A DNA stretch of 12,726 nt, taken from contig DATAYF010000698.1 in NCBI GenBank assembly GCA_036272735.1, positions 1 through 12,726 on the forward strand. Reading direction: 5' to 3'. How positions within the stretch are numbered: position 1 is the stretch's first letter; the number at the start of each line of letters is the position of its first letter. This document shows positions 6,254-12,726 of the stretch, piece by piece. The notes under the pieces are model-generated. The model was given only the letters and a program-made list of their open reading frames with translations, was not told the DNA's origin and searched no databases. This stretch comes from DATAYF01 sp036272735 (GTDB lineage: Bacteria; Chloroflexota; Ktedonobacteria; Ktedonobacterales; Ktedonobacteraceae). A program made the translations under genes and the position numbers.

Positions 6254-6955
6254 TTGAAAATCATGGTGGCGGATGATGACCGCGACATGGTAGATATGTT
6301 AAGTTATTGGCTCAAAGGTCATGGGTACGATATTGTGCGGGCTTTTGATGGAGAACAGGCTGTGCAGCGCTGGCGTGAGGCGTCGCCTGATCTGGTCATC
6401 CTCGATTTGCAAATGCCTAAGATGGACGGCTTTGAAGTGTGTCGCCAGATGCGCACTGAAAGCAATGCAATGGTGCTGATTCTTACTGCCCATGATCGTG
6501 AAGATGACGAGGTACGCGGCCTCGAACTGGGTGCTGACGATTATTTACGTAAGCCTTTTACACCTCGTCAGTTGCTCGCTCGCATCAAGGCGATTATGCG
6601 CCGTGCTCCGAACGTAAGTGGTGGCATGTCCAATACTTCTACGGTCACTGTGGGGCCGGTAACCTTAGATGCTATGCGCCATGAGGTGCTAAGAGAGGGT
6701 GTGAAGGTGCGCCTGACTCCAACGGAGAGCCGTCTGCTGCATCTGCTTGTTTCGCATACCGGCCAGGTGCTGACAACCGATATGATTATCGAGCGCGTCT
6801 GGGGCTACGATGAGGCTGGCGATTCCGGCCTGGTCAAAACGCATATTCGCCACTTGCGCCAAAAAGTTGAGCCTGATCCTAACCGCCCATGTTACATTAT
6901 GACGGTTCCTGGTGTTGGTTATACGTTCACCATTCCGGTTACTGTTGAGCCATAA
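6254..6955 (+). CDS. OmpR/PhoB-family response regulator (orphan), TTG start
   Basis: 233 residues. The start is a TTG with AGGAGG exactly 7 nt upstream (6241-6246), giving the typical N-terminus MKIMVADDD. An upstream in-frame ATG at 6221 would add an 11-residue extension unlike the family and is rejected. The receiver domain (1-115) has the acidic pair at Asp8/Asp9, phosphoacceptor Asp51 in VILDLQMPKMDG, Thr78 and Lys100 in LRKPF. A winged-helix domain (about 130-228) has the OmpR-type LTPTESRLLHLL...HTGQVL, then VKTHIRHLRQKVEPDP and PGVGYTF. It is a DNA-binding transcription regulator activated by phosphorylation. No histidine kinase is encoded beside it, so partner and regulon are unknown. 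Confidence 0.95.
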   Translation: MKIMVADDDRDMVDMLSYWLKGHGYDIVRAFDGEQAVQRWREASPDLVILDLQMPKMDGFEVCRQMRTESNAMVLILTAHDREDDEVRGLELGADDYLRKPFTPRQLLARIKAIMRRAPNVSGGMSNTSTVTVGPVTLDAMRHEVLREGVKVRLTPTESRLLHLLVSHTGQVLTTDMIIERVWGYDEAGDSGLVKTHIRHLRQKVEPDPNRPCYIMTVPGVGYTFTIPVTVEP

Positions 6956-7308
6956 TACGCGCCTCGATCCTTTTGTATTGTCTACAGGGTACTATCTGTC
7001 CGAAAACCTGAGTGCGCCGCATTAGCCACGCAGTGTCGTTGGTTTTCGGAAGGAGGATCTGGTGGAAGATTTGCACGCGTGATGAGTAGTATGCAGAAGC
7101 GGAGCAAGCGGCCGGTCATGAATATCTAACCAGGCTAGCGTTAAAATTAACCAGATTGCAACTTTTCCTCAACGTAGAAATGTATCACCGTTGTTTACTA
7201 TAACATGTAATGAGGCAATATTTGTATCTTCAGGTACAGTTATTCCATCATTACATTGTTGGTTTCAAGTGTACTTATTTATCCAACTTTTTTGAGGAGT
7301 TTTATAAC
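6956..7308 (+). other. Gene-free 353-bp stretch with stem-loop and two coupled micro-ORFs
   Basis: After the response regulator, TCCGAAAACC (6999-7008) pairs perfectly with GGTTTTCGGA (7041-7050) across a 32-nt loop that can fold further (TGCG/CGCA). AGGAGG follows at once (7051-7056), then a GTG at 7062 opening a six-codon frame (MEDLHA) that ends in TGATG and overlaps an ATG at 7082 opening a 15-codon frame (MSSMQKRSKRPVMNI, ending 7129). The stem could be the regulator's terminator, or a structure controlling the downstream ribosome binding site. From 7130 to 7308 the DNA is AT-rich; an 8-bp inverted repeat (TGTAATGA at 7206-7213, TCATTACA at 7248-7255) lies ahead of the HTH gene. Confidence 0.35.
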
Positions 7309-7521
7309 ATGGTTTTACAGATGATCCAGGATGATGCACTTCTTACGTTTAAAGAGGCAATGGGCTATCTTCGTGTCAGTCGCTCTACACTGTATCGCCT
7401 GATGTGGTCCGGCCAGCTAACCGGACACAAGGTTGGGAGCACCTGGCGCTTCTATCGTGAAGATCTACGCTCCTGCGTTGGTCGCGAAGTTGTGCCGACC
7501 AGCATGAATAAAGCCAACTAA
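7309..7521 (+). CDS. Small excisionase/MerR-like helix-turn-helix DNA-binding protein
   Basis: 70 residues. The core LTFKEAMGYLRVSRSTLYRLMWSGQLTGHKVGSTWRF (described here in pieces: LTFKEAMGYLRVS at 12-24, RSTLYRLMWSG at 25-35, HKVGSTWRF at 40-48) is the classic HTH_17/excisionase fold: a helix with a conserved Leu and Ala, a recognition helix, and a wing ending in W-R-F. The ATG at 7309 is chosen because GAGGAG lies 9 nt upstream and the residues before it look untranslated; the frame is open to 7210. Proteins like this serve as phage or plasmid recombination directionality factors or as small repressors and cofactors. No integrase or att site is visible here, so a transcriptional role is more likely. 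It is convergent with the operon at 7667-9367. Confidence 0.8.
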   Translation: MVLQMIQDDALLTFKEAMGYLRVSRSTLYRLMWSGQLTGHKVGSTWRFYREDLRSCVGREVVPTSMNKAN

Positions 7522-7600
7522 CGAGCAATCCAATTTGGGGATCTCAGGTTATTTCAGGCTTCACTTCTTTATTGACGAAATGAAGCACTATATTCAATAT

Positions 7601-7662
7601 AACGCATAAACAGAAGCCGCAACGGGAGAGGGATGAACCGTTGCGGCTTCTGTTTATGCGTT
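7601..7662. terminator. Perfect 25-bp hairpin between convergent genes
   Basis: Positions 7601-7625 and 7638-7662 are perfectly complementary (25 bp) with a 12-nt purine-rich loop. It lies 4 bp from the stop of the minus-strand gene ending at 7667 and 80 bp after the plus-strand HTH gene. A second, weaker hairpin (GCTTCA...TGAAGC, about 7559-7586) lies between and may belong to the HTH gene. No long T-run follows on either strand. Confidence 0.8.
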
Positions 7663-7666
7663 GAAG

Positions 7667-8593
7667 TTATATATGATCAAATTGCGTGATTTTCCATTGG
7701 CCTGCGCTAAAGGTCAATTGAAGATGCACCATATAGCGTTTCCTGGCTCGTTGCACCGTCATGGTCATGTGTATGCGATTCAGGTCGGGCTGCTGATTTG
7801 ACTGATAGCTGTAGGTAGTTGCGCCTGGGATGAAGGATTGGATGGTGCCGTCCTGTGCATCTGCATTTTGCGCCTGCTTGATAAACGCGTCCTGGCTGAG
7901 GTTATTGTTCCCATCTTGCTGATTTTGTAACGAGAGATAGCCGTAGGCGGTGCTATACTGCTGATTTTGCAGTGCGGTATAGTAGCTGGTGGACGTATTA
8001 ATGGCCCCTGACACGTGCTTATAGCTGGTTTGAAAGGCGCTACTGAAGGCTCCAAAAAATAACCAGCTACACGCGCTACATCCCCCCAGCACCAGAACGA
8101 TGAGTATACTGACCAGAATCCAGATCCACGCTTTCGACCGTTTGGCGCGTGGTGCTGCCATACCTGGCGGGACCCCATATCCGTAGTAAGGTGGTGGTAC
8201 GGGCATGCCCGGCACGGGTGGCGCTCCATAGCCGTATGGTTGCTGACCCATCGGCATTGGTTGATATGGTTGTATTGGCGGTGCGTAATCACGCTGCGGC
8301 ATCTGCTCATTTGTGTGCTGTATATTTTCGCGATTTTCATAGAATGACGGTGGTGGCGGATACACTTTGTTGGTAGCGTCCTCCGTGGGGGCGGCCTTGT
8401 TTGCTGTGGTAGGCGCTGGTCCATCGGGGGATGCTGCTGGCTCTTGCTGCGCCACAACTTCACTGTGCCCTGTATATGTGTCCCTTTGGTCTTCTGAGGG
8501 TGGTTGCGGCTCTTGTGCGCCTGAAAATTCGTACAATGGCGGTGAAGAAGGTTGTGTTTTCCCCTCTGATGGTTGCTCAGGTGTGTTTTCCAT
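7667..8593 (-). CDS. Proline-rich single-pass membrane protein with extracellular domain
   Basis: 308 residues. Residues 1-150 are disordered and rich in Pro, Gln, Ser and later Tyr/Gly (PYGYGAPPVPGMPVPPPYYGYG), followed by a basic stop (APRAKRSK, 147-154). A single hydrophobic segment covers about 155-183 and contains CSAC. The C-terminal 190-308 is a compact polar domain starting with an amphipathic helix (YYTALQNQQYSTAYGYLS) and ending with strands (MTMTVQRARKRYMVHLQLTFSAGQWKITQFD), in the style of DUF4878/lumazine-like 'NTF2-type' lipoprotein domains. Topology by the positive-inside rule: proline-rich part in the cytoplasm, C-terminal domain outside. It is the second gene of an operon, 42 bp behind the GAF-like gene. 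Function unknown. The ribosome binding site (GGTGG) is weak. Confidence 0.75.
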   Translation of the reverse strand: MENTPEQPSEGKTQPSSPPLYEFSGAQEPQPPSEDQRDTYTGHSEVVAQQEPAASPDGPAPTTANKAAPTEDATNKVYPPPPSFYENRENIQHTNEQMPQRDYAPPIQPYQPMPMGQQPYGYGAPPVPGMPVPPPYYGYGVPPGMAAPRAKRSKAWIWILVSILIVLVLGGCSACSWLFFGAFSSAFQTSYKHVSGAINTSTSYYTALQNQQYSTAYGYLSLQNQQDGNNNLSQDAFIKQAQNADAQDGTIQSFIPGATTYSYQSNQQPDLNRIHMTMTVQRARKRYMVHLQLTFSAGQWKITQFDHI

Positions 8594-8635
8594 TTCGTTT
8601 CCACCAATCTTTTAGCAAGAAGCTACTAAAAATTT

Positions 8636-9367
8636 TCAGGTATTTTTGTGGGTCTCATCGGCCCTTTGCTCAAATTCTGTTTCCATATTCTGCTCTGCCC
8701 GATGCTCAGCCTCGTGACGCGATACGCCATACTTTGTAATGTAGTTGGTGAGTTGATCCATAAACACTTCGTTCAATCTGGCTCTTTGGTTTTCCAGGTC
8801 AGCCATTGGCCTCAAATTGATTATGGAGGGTGATCGGAAGTTTTCTGATGGTATCGCTAGCGAGAAGAGCCGTGCGTAGTCATTTACCGTGGCGCTATTG
8901 AGGGTGTCGTTGAAAAACCTGGGTTGAGTGCTTGAAACGAGAAATATTCCTGCAATTTTACTGCCGCGCATGAGGGGGGCGGCACAGGCACTACGCTCGT
9001 ATTTATCTACCTGTACCGGTACATAGTTCTGGTCCTCATCACTCCACGCCTGGGTATGTTGCAGCATGATGACCTGGCCTGCCAGCGTCATGCTTCCTAA
9101 AAAGGCGTACGTATCTGCGGTATGAGGCCAGGGGTAATGACCACGTGATATCGCCTCTCTTAATGCGTGTATATACCCATCTGCTCGTGCTGGCAACAAT
9201 TTGGCGTAGGTGATTACCATGCCACTATTTTCGGGATCTAGTTGCGATAGGGCACACTCGAATAGCGTCTGGGCAGTATCCCATAGGCGCAGATCATTCT
9301 CGTCGCGACTCACAAGCACATCAATGACCTGTTTATAGATCTCTTTTTGTATTTCATGGGTGTTCAT
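8636..9367 (-). CDS. GAF-like sensory-domain protein, function unknown
   Basis: 243 residues, no catalytic motif seen. Residues 1-45 are helical (EIQKEIYKQVIDVLVSRDEN...). Residues about 46-172 have the order of a GAF domain: AKLLPARADGYIHALREA, then a strand-rich middle (GSMTLAGQVIMLQHTQAW), an exposed YERSACAAPLMRGSKIAGIFLVSSTQPRFFNDTLN core typical of GAF strands 5-6 (given here as landmarks at 123-156), and a final helix VNDYARLFSLAI. Residues 185-240 form a charged helix that could be coiled coil (LENQRARLNEVF...EAEHRAEQNMETEFEQRADE). No transmembrane segment. It is first gene of an operon with the membrane protein downstream, so it may be the cytoplasmic sensor or partner of that protein (inference). 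The promoter is at 9403-9411. Confidence 0.6.
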   Translation of the reverse strand: MNTHEIQKEIYKQVIDVLVSRDENDLRLWDTAQTLFECALSQLDPENSGMVITYAKLLPARADGYIHALREAISRGHYPWPHTADTYAFLGSMTLAGQVIMLQHTQAWSDEDQNYVPVQVDKYERSACAAPLMRGSKIAGIFLVSSTQPRFFNDTLNSATVNDYARLFSLAIPSENFRSPSIINLRPMADLENQRARLNEVFMDQLTNYITKYGVSRHEAEHRAEQNMETEFEQRADETHKNT

Positions 9368-9402
9368 AAGTAATGCAGCACCTTTAGATTGTTTTCGTCC
9401 TA

Positions 9403-9411
9403 ATTATACCA
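9403..9411 (-). promoter_or_regulatory. Extended -10 promoter for the GAF-like/membrane protein operon
   Basis: The minus strand reads TGGTATAAT, a perfect TATAAT (9403-9408) with the extended TGn element. No good -35 is seen at 17 nt. The predicted start near 9396 gives a leader of about 28 nt. Confidence 0.6.
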
Positions 9412-9737
9412 TAGCTAATGGTGAAAAAGTACTTATTTTGGCATAGCTATAGAGCTTTGCGAGTGTGCTTTGTTGACCCACATTGGCCCGTTAGTGTGCC
9501 TCTCCGCAGGATACAACGCTGAAGTATGTGCTTTGCTTCTCGTACGATTTTTTACACAAACATGACAAAATAGTAATGTACTAAAGTATTTTTCTCCGTA
9601 ACAATGTTTTAGCAATATCCACACAAATGTCATACAACTATTGATTTTTAACAATTTTGCATGTAATATGTTGATAGAGCAAAGAGTATTCTTCATGTTA
9701 TCAGTTTGCTAGTGGCTAGAAGGGAAAGATTACGTCT
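9412..9737. other. Gene-free divergent intergenic region
   Basis: About 325 bp between the GAF-like operon and the methyltransferase. It is AT-rich, with only spurious open frames. The one signal is a candidate plus-strand promoter at 9641-9669 (listed separately). No hairpin, repeat or RNA gene is evident. Confidence 0.5.
9641..9669 (+). promoter_or_regulatory. Candidate promoter for the methyltransferase gene
   Basis: TTGATT (9641-9646) and TAATAT (9664-9669) are separated by 17 nt, each four of six to consensus. It lies about 70 bp before the ATG. Confidence 0.4.
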
Positions 9738-10628
9738 ATGGCTGTAAATACTTTGGTACATGTAAATGAGTGCGGTCTTCCACTTAATGCAGTTGAGTGG
9801 TTAGAGACTCATCATGAATGCAAATTGAGCGAACGTGAACAAATGGTTCGCGATCTGCACATCAAGCAAGGCGGCCTGGTGGTGGATGCAGGGTGTGGTC
9901 CTGGTTTGTGGACACCGCTTCTTGCTGCTGCTATTGGGCCAGAAGGGCGTATTATTGATACCGACATTTCCTCAGAGGCTTTAGTGACTGCCCAAAAGCG
10001 TTGTAGCCACACGCGTTATCGTCATCAGGTCCAGTATAAACGTGGTTTTCTCGATCAGCTACCCCTGGAGTACGCCACGGCTGATATGATCTTTAGCGCC
10101 AATGTGAGCCAGTATCTTCCCGAACCGGTGGAGACGTTTGCCGCTATGGGGCGTTATCTTGCTTCAGATGGCCGACTGGTGATAAAAGATATCGATTTTG
10201 GTACAATGCATTTTTCGCATGTTGATCCTGCTCTCAAAAATCGTGTTTTCCAGGCGCGCAAAGATTGGGAACAGGTACGCTGTGAACAAGGCTTCTCTTA
10301 TGAAGATAGTTGGGTTGGTTCTAAACTTGCCAACTACTTACGTGCTGCTGGTTATCAGGATGTGCAGGTACAAACCTACCTGGTTCGGCGTCGAGGTCCG
10401 CTGGCTGCCAACTTTTATGCGTATATACAAGGAGTTGCCGAATGGTTCGTGTGCGAAGAGGCTCCTTATCTTGCGCGAGAAGATGTTGAGCGCTGGTTAT
10501 CTGCCTTTGTGCAAGAGCCGGGTAATGTTCTACAAGATCCCTCGTTTTTCTATGAAGAGACAGAGTATGTGGTTACCGGGGCCAGTTGGATTCCTTCGAT
10601 TGGTAACCACCTTGCGATGCATCGTTAA
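9738..10628 (+). CDS. Class I SAM-dependent methyltransferase
   Basis: 296 residues. The N-terminal helix region (1-45) precedes motif I VVDAGCGPG at 48-56, which binds S-adenosylmethionine. The motif II acidic region is IIDTDIS (72-78), motif III-like QVQYKRGFLDQLPL (97-110) and motif IV ADMIFSANVSQYL (115-127). GRLVIKDIDFG (145-155) is the post-IV strand. These are the signatures of small-molecule or cofactor-type Rossmann methyltransferases (UbiE/CoQ5-like family), but the C-terminal third (about 190-296) is distinctive, and the substrate cannot be inferred. The ribosome binding site AAGGGA is about 13 nt before the ATG, rather far, so initiation may be weak. The gene is bounded by a hairpin at 10697-10743. 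Confidence 0.85.
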   Translation: MAVNTLVHVNECGLPLNAVEWLETHHECKLSEREQMVRDLHIKQGGLVVDAGCGPGLWTPLLAAAIGPEGRIIDTDISSEALVTAQKRCSHTRYRHQVQYKRGFLDQLPLEYATADMIFSANVSQYLPEPVETFAAMGRYLASDGRLVIKDIDFGTMHFSHVDPALKNRVFQARKDWEQVRCEQGFSYEDSWVGSKLANYLRAAGYQDVQVQTYLVRRRGPLAANFYAYIQGVAEWFVCEEAPYLAREDVERWLSAFVQEPGNVLQDPSFFYEETEYVVTGASWIPSIGNHLAMHR

Positions 10629-10696
10629 TGTCTACCAGGGTTTTTTAAACATGCCTGTTTGGCTTGCGTTGGCCGCTGGTGTGTTTTTTTGAAAGA

Positions 10697-10743
10697 GAAT
10701 GGGTGAGATGTGGGGTGGTGGCTCGCACACATCTCACCCATTC
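10697..10743. terminator. Perfect 16-bp hairpin between convergent genes
   Basis: Positions 10697-10712 and 10728-10743 are perfectly complementary (16 bp) with a 15-nt loop. It lies between the methyltransferase (plus, ends 10628) and the small helical protein (minus, ends 10747). A T-run (10682-10690) precedes it on the plus strand, but none follows on either. Confidence 0.75.
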
Positions 10744-10746
10744 CCC

Positions 10747-10992
10747 TTAGTGTTGCCGCTGCTGTTGGCAATTATTCAGCTCATTGGCAACTAGAGCGAT
10801 GGCTGAGTCCCCTACGATGGCCTCTAACTCGCCGTGAAGCTTGCCCATATTCTCCATACGCTTCGTGATAAATTCATGCTTTGATGTGCCATATGCGAGA
10901 CCGTAAAGCCCACGCTGGGCTGCTTCGTATTCTTCAGTAATCTGGGTAAGTAGTCGCGCCACTTCGCTACGTTGTTCATGTGCTTCCAACAT
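10747..10992 (-). CDS. Small all-helical protein of unknown function
   Basis: 81 residues from the ATG at 10992 (MLEAHEQRSEVARLL...). The sequence is helical and polar with heptad-like Leu spacing (EVARLLTQITEEYEAAQRGLYGLAYG, EFITKRMENMGKLHGELEAIVGDSAIALVANEL are the two main helices, at about 9-34 and 40-74), and a Gln/His-rich tail. It probably folds as a helical hairpin or dimeric coiled coil. I recognise no function; it resembles small uncharacterised proteins seen in related bacteria. The start is uncertain: the frame is open to 11091 with ATG at 11031 (94 residues) and TTG at 11091; only the 10992 ATG has a purine run (GGAAAGG, about 11 nt upstream). Confidence 0.6.
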   Translation of the reverse strand: MLEAHEQRSEVARLLTQITEEYEAAQRGLYGLAYGTSKHEFITKRMENMGKLHGELEAIVGDSAIALVANELNNCQQQRQH

Positions 10993-11288
10993 ATGGTCTG
11001 ATACCTTTCCGCTCTCGTCTCTTTGATACATCGACGAATACAAACGTGTGCGGTTACAATGTATTGCATTTGTTAAAACTATCCTGCACAATACGTATCT
11101 TTAGTATGCACGAAGATGTACGGATTTGTCTAGATATTTGGGGGTCACTTTTGTTACTTTACCATGTTTTTTATGCAATTTTTATACGTGGCAATCTTTT
11201 AGACGAACCAATGAATAAAAAATAGTAGAAAGAACTTTCTACTATTCTCATGCGTTGGCTCACAAATTTTCGTAATTTTATGGACATC
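10993..11288. other. Gene-free AT-rich region
   Basis: No credible gene. The only clear structure is the hairpin at 11215-11246 (listed separately). Open frames here are short and do not have ribosome binding sites. Confidence 0.5.
11215..11246 (-). terminator. Orphan intrinsic terminator on the minus strand
   Basis: Positions 11221-11232 pair perfectly with 11235-11246 (12 bp, tight loop). On the minus strand the stem is followed by a T-run (A-run at 11217-11222 on the plus strand), the form of a classical intrinsic terminator. No minus-strand gene is found upstream of it (11247-11504 and the antisense of the ATPase gene). It may block antisense transcription, or end a minus-strand non-coding RNA. 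Confidence 0.6.
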
Positions 11289-11319
11289 TTGACAAATATC
11301 CTCAGGCGTATGGTATACT
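11289..11319 (+). promoter_or_regulatory. Strong promoter for the ATPase gene
   Basis: A perfect TTGACA (11289-11294) and TATACT (11314-11319) with the extended TGG before it, 19 nt apart. The long spacing is offset by the extended -10. Predicted start near 11326 gives a leader of about 180 nt. Confidence 0.7.
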
Positions 11320-11321
11320 CT

Positions 11322-11504
11322 GCTTAGCGTCGCATGGTTGGTACACGACCGCAGTATAGTGACGCTAAGAAGCCACGTTGACTCCCCTCTGATATTGTCG
11401 TCAGTTGCAACGTCGGCATCAAGCGATAGCTTCCGCTCAACCTATCAGTGTTGAAGGGTAACGGGTACGGTACCCGTTACAGAAGCGAAAAGGAGTAGAC
11501 CTTC
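11322..11504 (+). promoter_or_regulatory. Structured 5' leader with terminal 23-bp palindrome before the ATPase gene
   Basis: The leader folds into at least three stems. CTTAGCGTC (11323-11331) pairs with GACGCTAAG (11361-11369). ACGTTG near 11375 pairs with CAACGT near 11408. A perfect palindrome with 11-bp arms (11458-11468 and 11470-11480, one central base) lies 10 bp before the AGGAG ribosome binding site (11491-11495), which is 9 nt from the ATG. The palindrome could be an operator for a LacI-type sugar regulator or an RNA hairpin gating translation. It is not a T-box or other riboswitch class I recognise. Confidence 0.5.
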
Positions 11505-12614
11505 ATGGCTCATGTACAATTCGAGCATATTTACAAGCAGTTCAACAAGGTCGAGGTCGTCCACGATATTAGCCTGGACATCAAAGACAAAGAATTTATG
11601 GTGTTTGTCGGTCCCTCTGGTTGTGGGAAAAGTACCTGTTTGCGTATGATCGCTGGTCTGGAAGAGCCCAGCGAAGGCGAAATTTACATCGGTGATCGCA
11701 TGGTCAACGGTGTCGATCCCAAAGACCGCGACATTGCAATGGTCTTCCAGAACTATGCTCTTTATCCTCACATGACCGTCTTCGACAACATGGCCTTCGG
11801 TTTGAAATTGCGCCACTTCGCTAAACCAGAAATCAAAAAGCGCGTTGAAGAAGCTGCTGGCCTGCTTGGCCTTGAGGAATTGCTGAAGCGTAAGCCGAAA
11901 GAACTTTCCGGTGGTCAGCGTCAGCGTGTTGCTCTTGGTCGCGCCATTGTCCGCGAAGCACAAGTCTTCTTGATGGACGAGCCACTCTCCAACCTGGATG
12001 CCAAGCTGCGTGTCGAGACGCGTGCAAACATCATCAAACTCCATCAGCGTATTCAAACAACCACGATCTACGTCACGCACGACCAGGTTGAAGCGATGAC
12101 GATGGGCGACCGGATCGTGGTACTAAACGGCGGTATTATCCAGCAGTTGGGCACGCCACAGGAACTCTACGATCACCCCGCCAACACATTTGTTGCAGGT
12201 TTCATCGGTACTCCTTCTATGAACTTCTTCCCCGGCGCTAAAATCGTCACGGAAGATGGTGGAACGTACGCTGTGATCGAGGGTATTGGCCGCATCGCTG
12301 TGCCAGACAAATACATTGCTCAGGCCAAAGAGGTCGCTGGTAAGAACCTCACCTTCGGCATTCGTCCGATCCACCTGGAAGATGCGGCCCTCGTTGGCGC
12401 TGATGGTGCGGTACACTCGTCCATTGATGCCACCGTTGACGTGGTTGAGAACCTTGGTAACGAGCTGCAAGTCTACTTTACAAGCGGCGGAAAGAGCGGT
12501 ATTGCTACCCTTGATACCCGTTCGCGTATCGGCGTCGGCAACAAAGTGCAGCTTTACGTTGAGAGCGAGCAGATCCACCTCTTCGACACCGATACTGGTC
12601 TCGCCGTTTTCTAA
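11505..12614 (+). CDS. ugpC: Carbohydrate ABC transporter ATP-binding subunit (UgpC/MsmX/MalK family)
   Basis: 369 residues, typical length. The ATPase domain (1-235) has Walker A GPSGCGKST (36-44), Q-loop Gln82 in FQNYALYPHMT, signature LSGGQRQR (134-141), Walker B VFLMDEP (154-160) with catalytic Glu159, D-loop SNLD and switch His192 in VTHD. The C-terminal region (240-365) is the OB/TOBE regulatory fold that docks sugar-type permeases (FGIRPIHLEDA at 284-294). It energises import of sugars or glycerol-3-phosphate-type substrates; in many bacteria one such ATPase serves several transporters. No permease or binding protein gene lies in the window, consistent with a shared 'orphan' ATPase. 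It is driven by the strong promoter at 11289-11319 through a structured leader. The symbol reflects family, not a proven substrate. Confidence 0.95.
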   Translation: MAHVQFEHIYKQFNKVEVVHDISLDIKDKEFMVFVGPSGCGKSTCLRMIAGLEEPSEGEIYIGDRMVNGVDPKDRDIAMVFQNYALYPHMTVFDNMAFGLKLRHFAKPEIKKRVEEAAGLLGLEELLKRKPKELSGGQRQRVALGRAIVREAQVFLMDEPLSNLDAKLRVETRANIIKLHQRIQTTTIYVTHDQVEAMTMGDRIVVLNGGIIQQLGTPQELYDHPANTFVAGFIGTPSMNFFPGAKIVTEDGGTYAVIEGIGRIAVPDKYIAQAKEVAGKNLTFGIRPIHLEDAALVGADGAVHSSIDATVDVVENLGNELQVYFTSGGKSGIATLDTRSRIGVGNKVQLYVESEQIHLFDTDTGLAVF

Positions 12615-12726
12615 TATATTCATGGATACTGGTGAAGCTATCTCATATTGAGACCCTGTCTTGAAGTGCTAGGAGTGGTACTTCGTAGACGCCATATAAA
12701 CGAGCAGCGGATCAATCATTCTGGTT

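Noticed and set aside
7780..8607. 275-codon minus-strand frame overlapping the proline-rich protein
   Set aside because: Basic, low-complexity translation in a shifted frame; the 308-residue frame has a coherent membrane topology.
9433..9696. 87-codon minus-strand open frame in the divergent region
   Set aside because: AT-rich chance frame, no ribosome binding site, Cys/His-rich but without motif spacing.
11322..11480. T-box or known riboswitch in the ATPase leader
   Set aside because: A short similarity to a GGTACC-containing antiterminator is only part of the palindrome; there is no specifier loop or terminator and the gene is not an amino-acid gene.
11445..12080. 211-codon minus-strand open frame opposite the ATPase gene
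   Set aside because: Mirror of a clear ABC ATPase frame with all motifs; no ribosome binding site or promoter on the minus strand.
1..12726. CRISPR array, tRNA, rRNA, prophage
   Set aside because: No regularly spaced repeats, cloverleaf or rRNA segment was seen; the small HTH protein alone is not evidence of a prophage.

Overview
The window looks like chromosomal DNA from a Chloroflexota bacterium of the Ktedonobacteria type. This is an inference from gene content: a Tat-exported beta-helix protein of a kind also common in actinobacteria, proline-rich single-pass membrane proteins, many small lineage-specific proteins, an orphan OmpR-type regulator and a UgpC/MsmX-type ATPase. GC content is moderate, promoters are readable sigma70-type, and start sites mostly have purine-rich ribosome binding sites. 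No rRNA, tRNA or CRISPR array is visible.

Layout, left to right. Positions 1-120 look like the right end of an IS200/IS605-type element with a possible tnpB tail. A minus-strand gene (221-2230) encodes a Tat-secreted beta-helix protein; it is in frame throughout except for two internal TAG codons, both at expected Trp positions. Its 5' leader carries a 23-codon ORF with an excellent ribosome binding site, downstream of a near-consensus promoter. On the plus strand follows a general-stress-type glycine-rich protein (2566-3288). Then come three minus-strand genes: a four-helix membrane protein (3378-3971), a YbdK-type carboxylate-amine ligase (4127-5248) and cytidine deaminase (5528-5917). The plus strand next has an OmpR/PhoB response regulator with a TTG start (6254-6955), a structured intergenic region, and a 70-residue excisionase-like HTH protein (7309-7521). 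A two-gene minus-strand operon follows: a GAF-like protein (8636-9367), then a proline-rich single-pass membrane protein (7667-8593). A divergent SAM-dependent methyltransferase (9738-10628), a small helical protein on the minus strand (10747-10992) and a sugar-ABC ATPase with a long structured leader (11505-12614) complete the window.

The genes do not form one pathway. This is a mosaic of housekeeping functions (nucleoside salvage, carbohydrate import ATPase, ligase), regulators and lineage-specific proteins of unknown role. The most distinctive architecture is at gene ends: five junctions carry long, perfectly paired hairpins (16, 24, 31, 25 and 16 bp) without U-tracts. Three sit between convergent genes. 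The best leads are the double Trp-to-amber gene with its leader ORF, the U-tract-less hairpins, and the leader of the ATPase gene, which ends in a perfect 23-bp palindrome just before the ribosome binding site. I see no convincing multi-gene defence, CRISPR or phage system.
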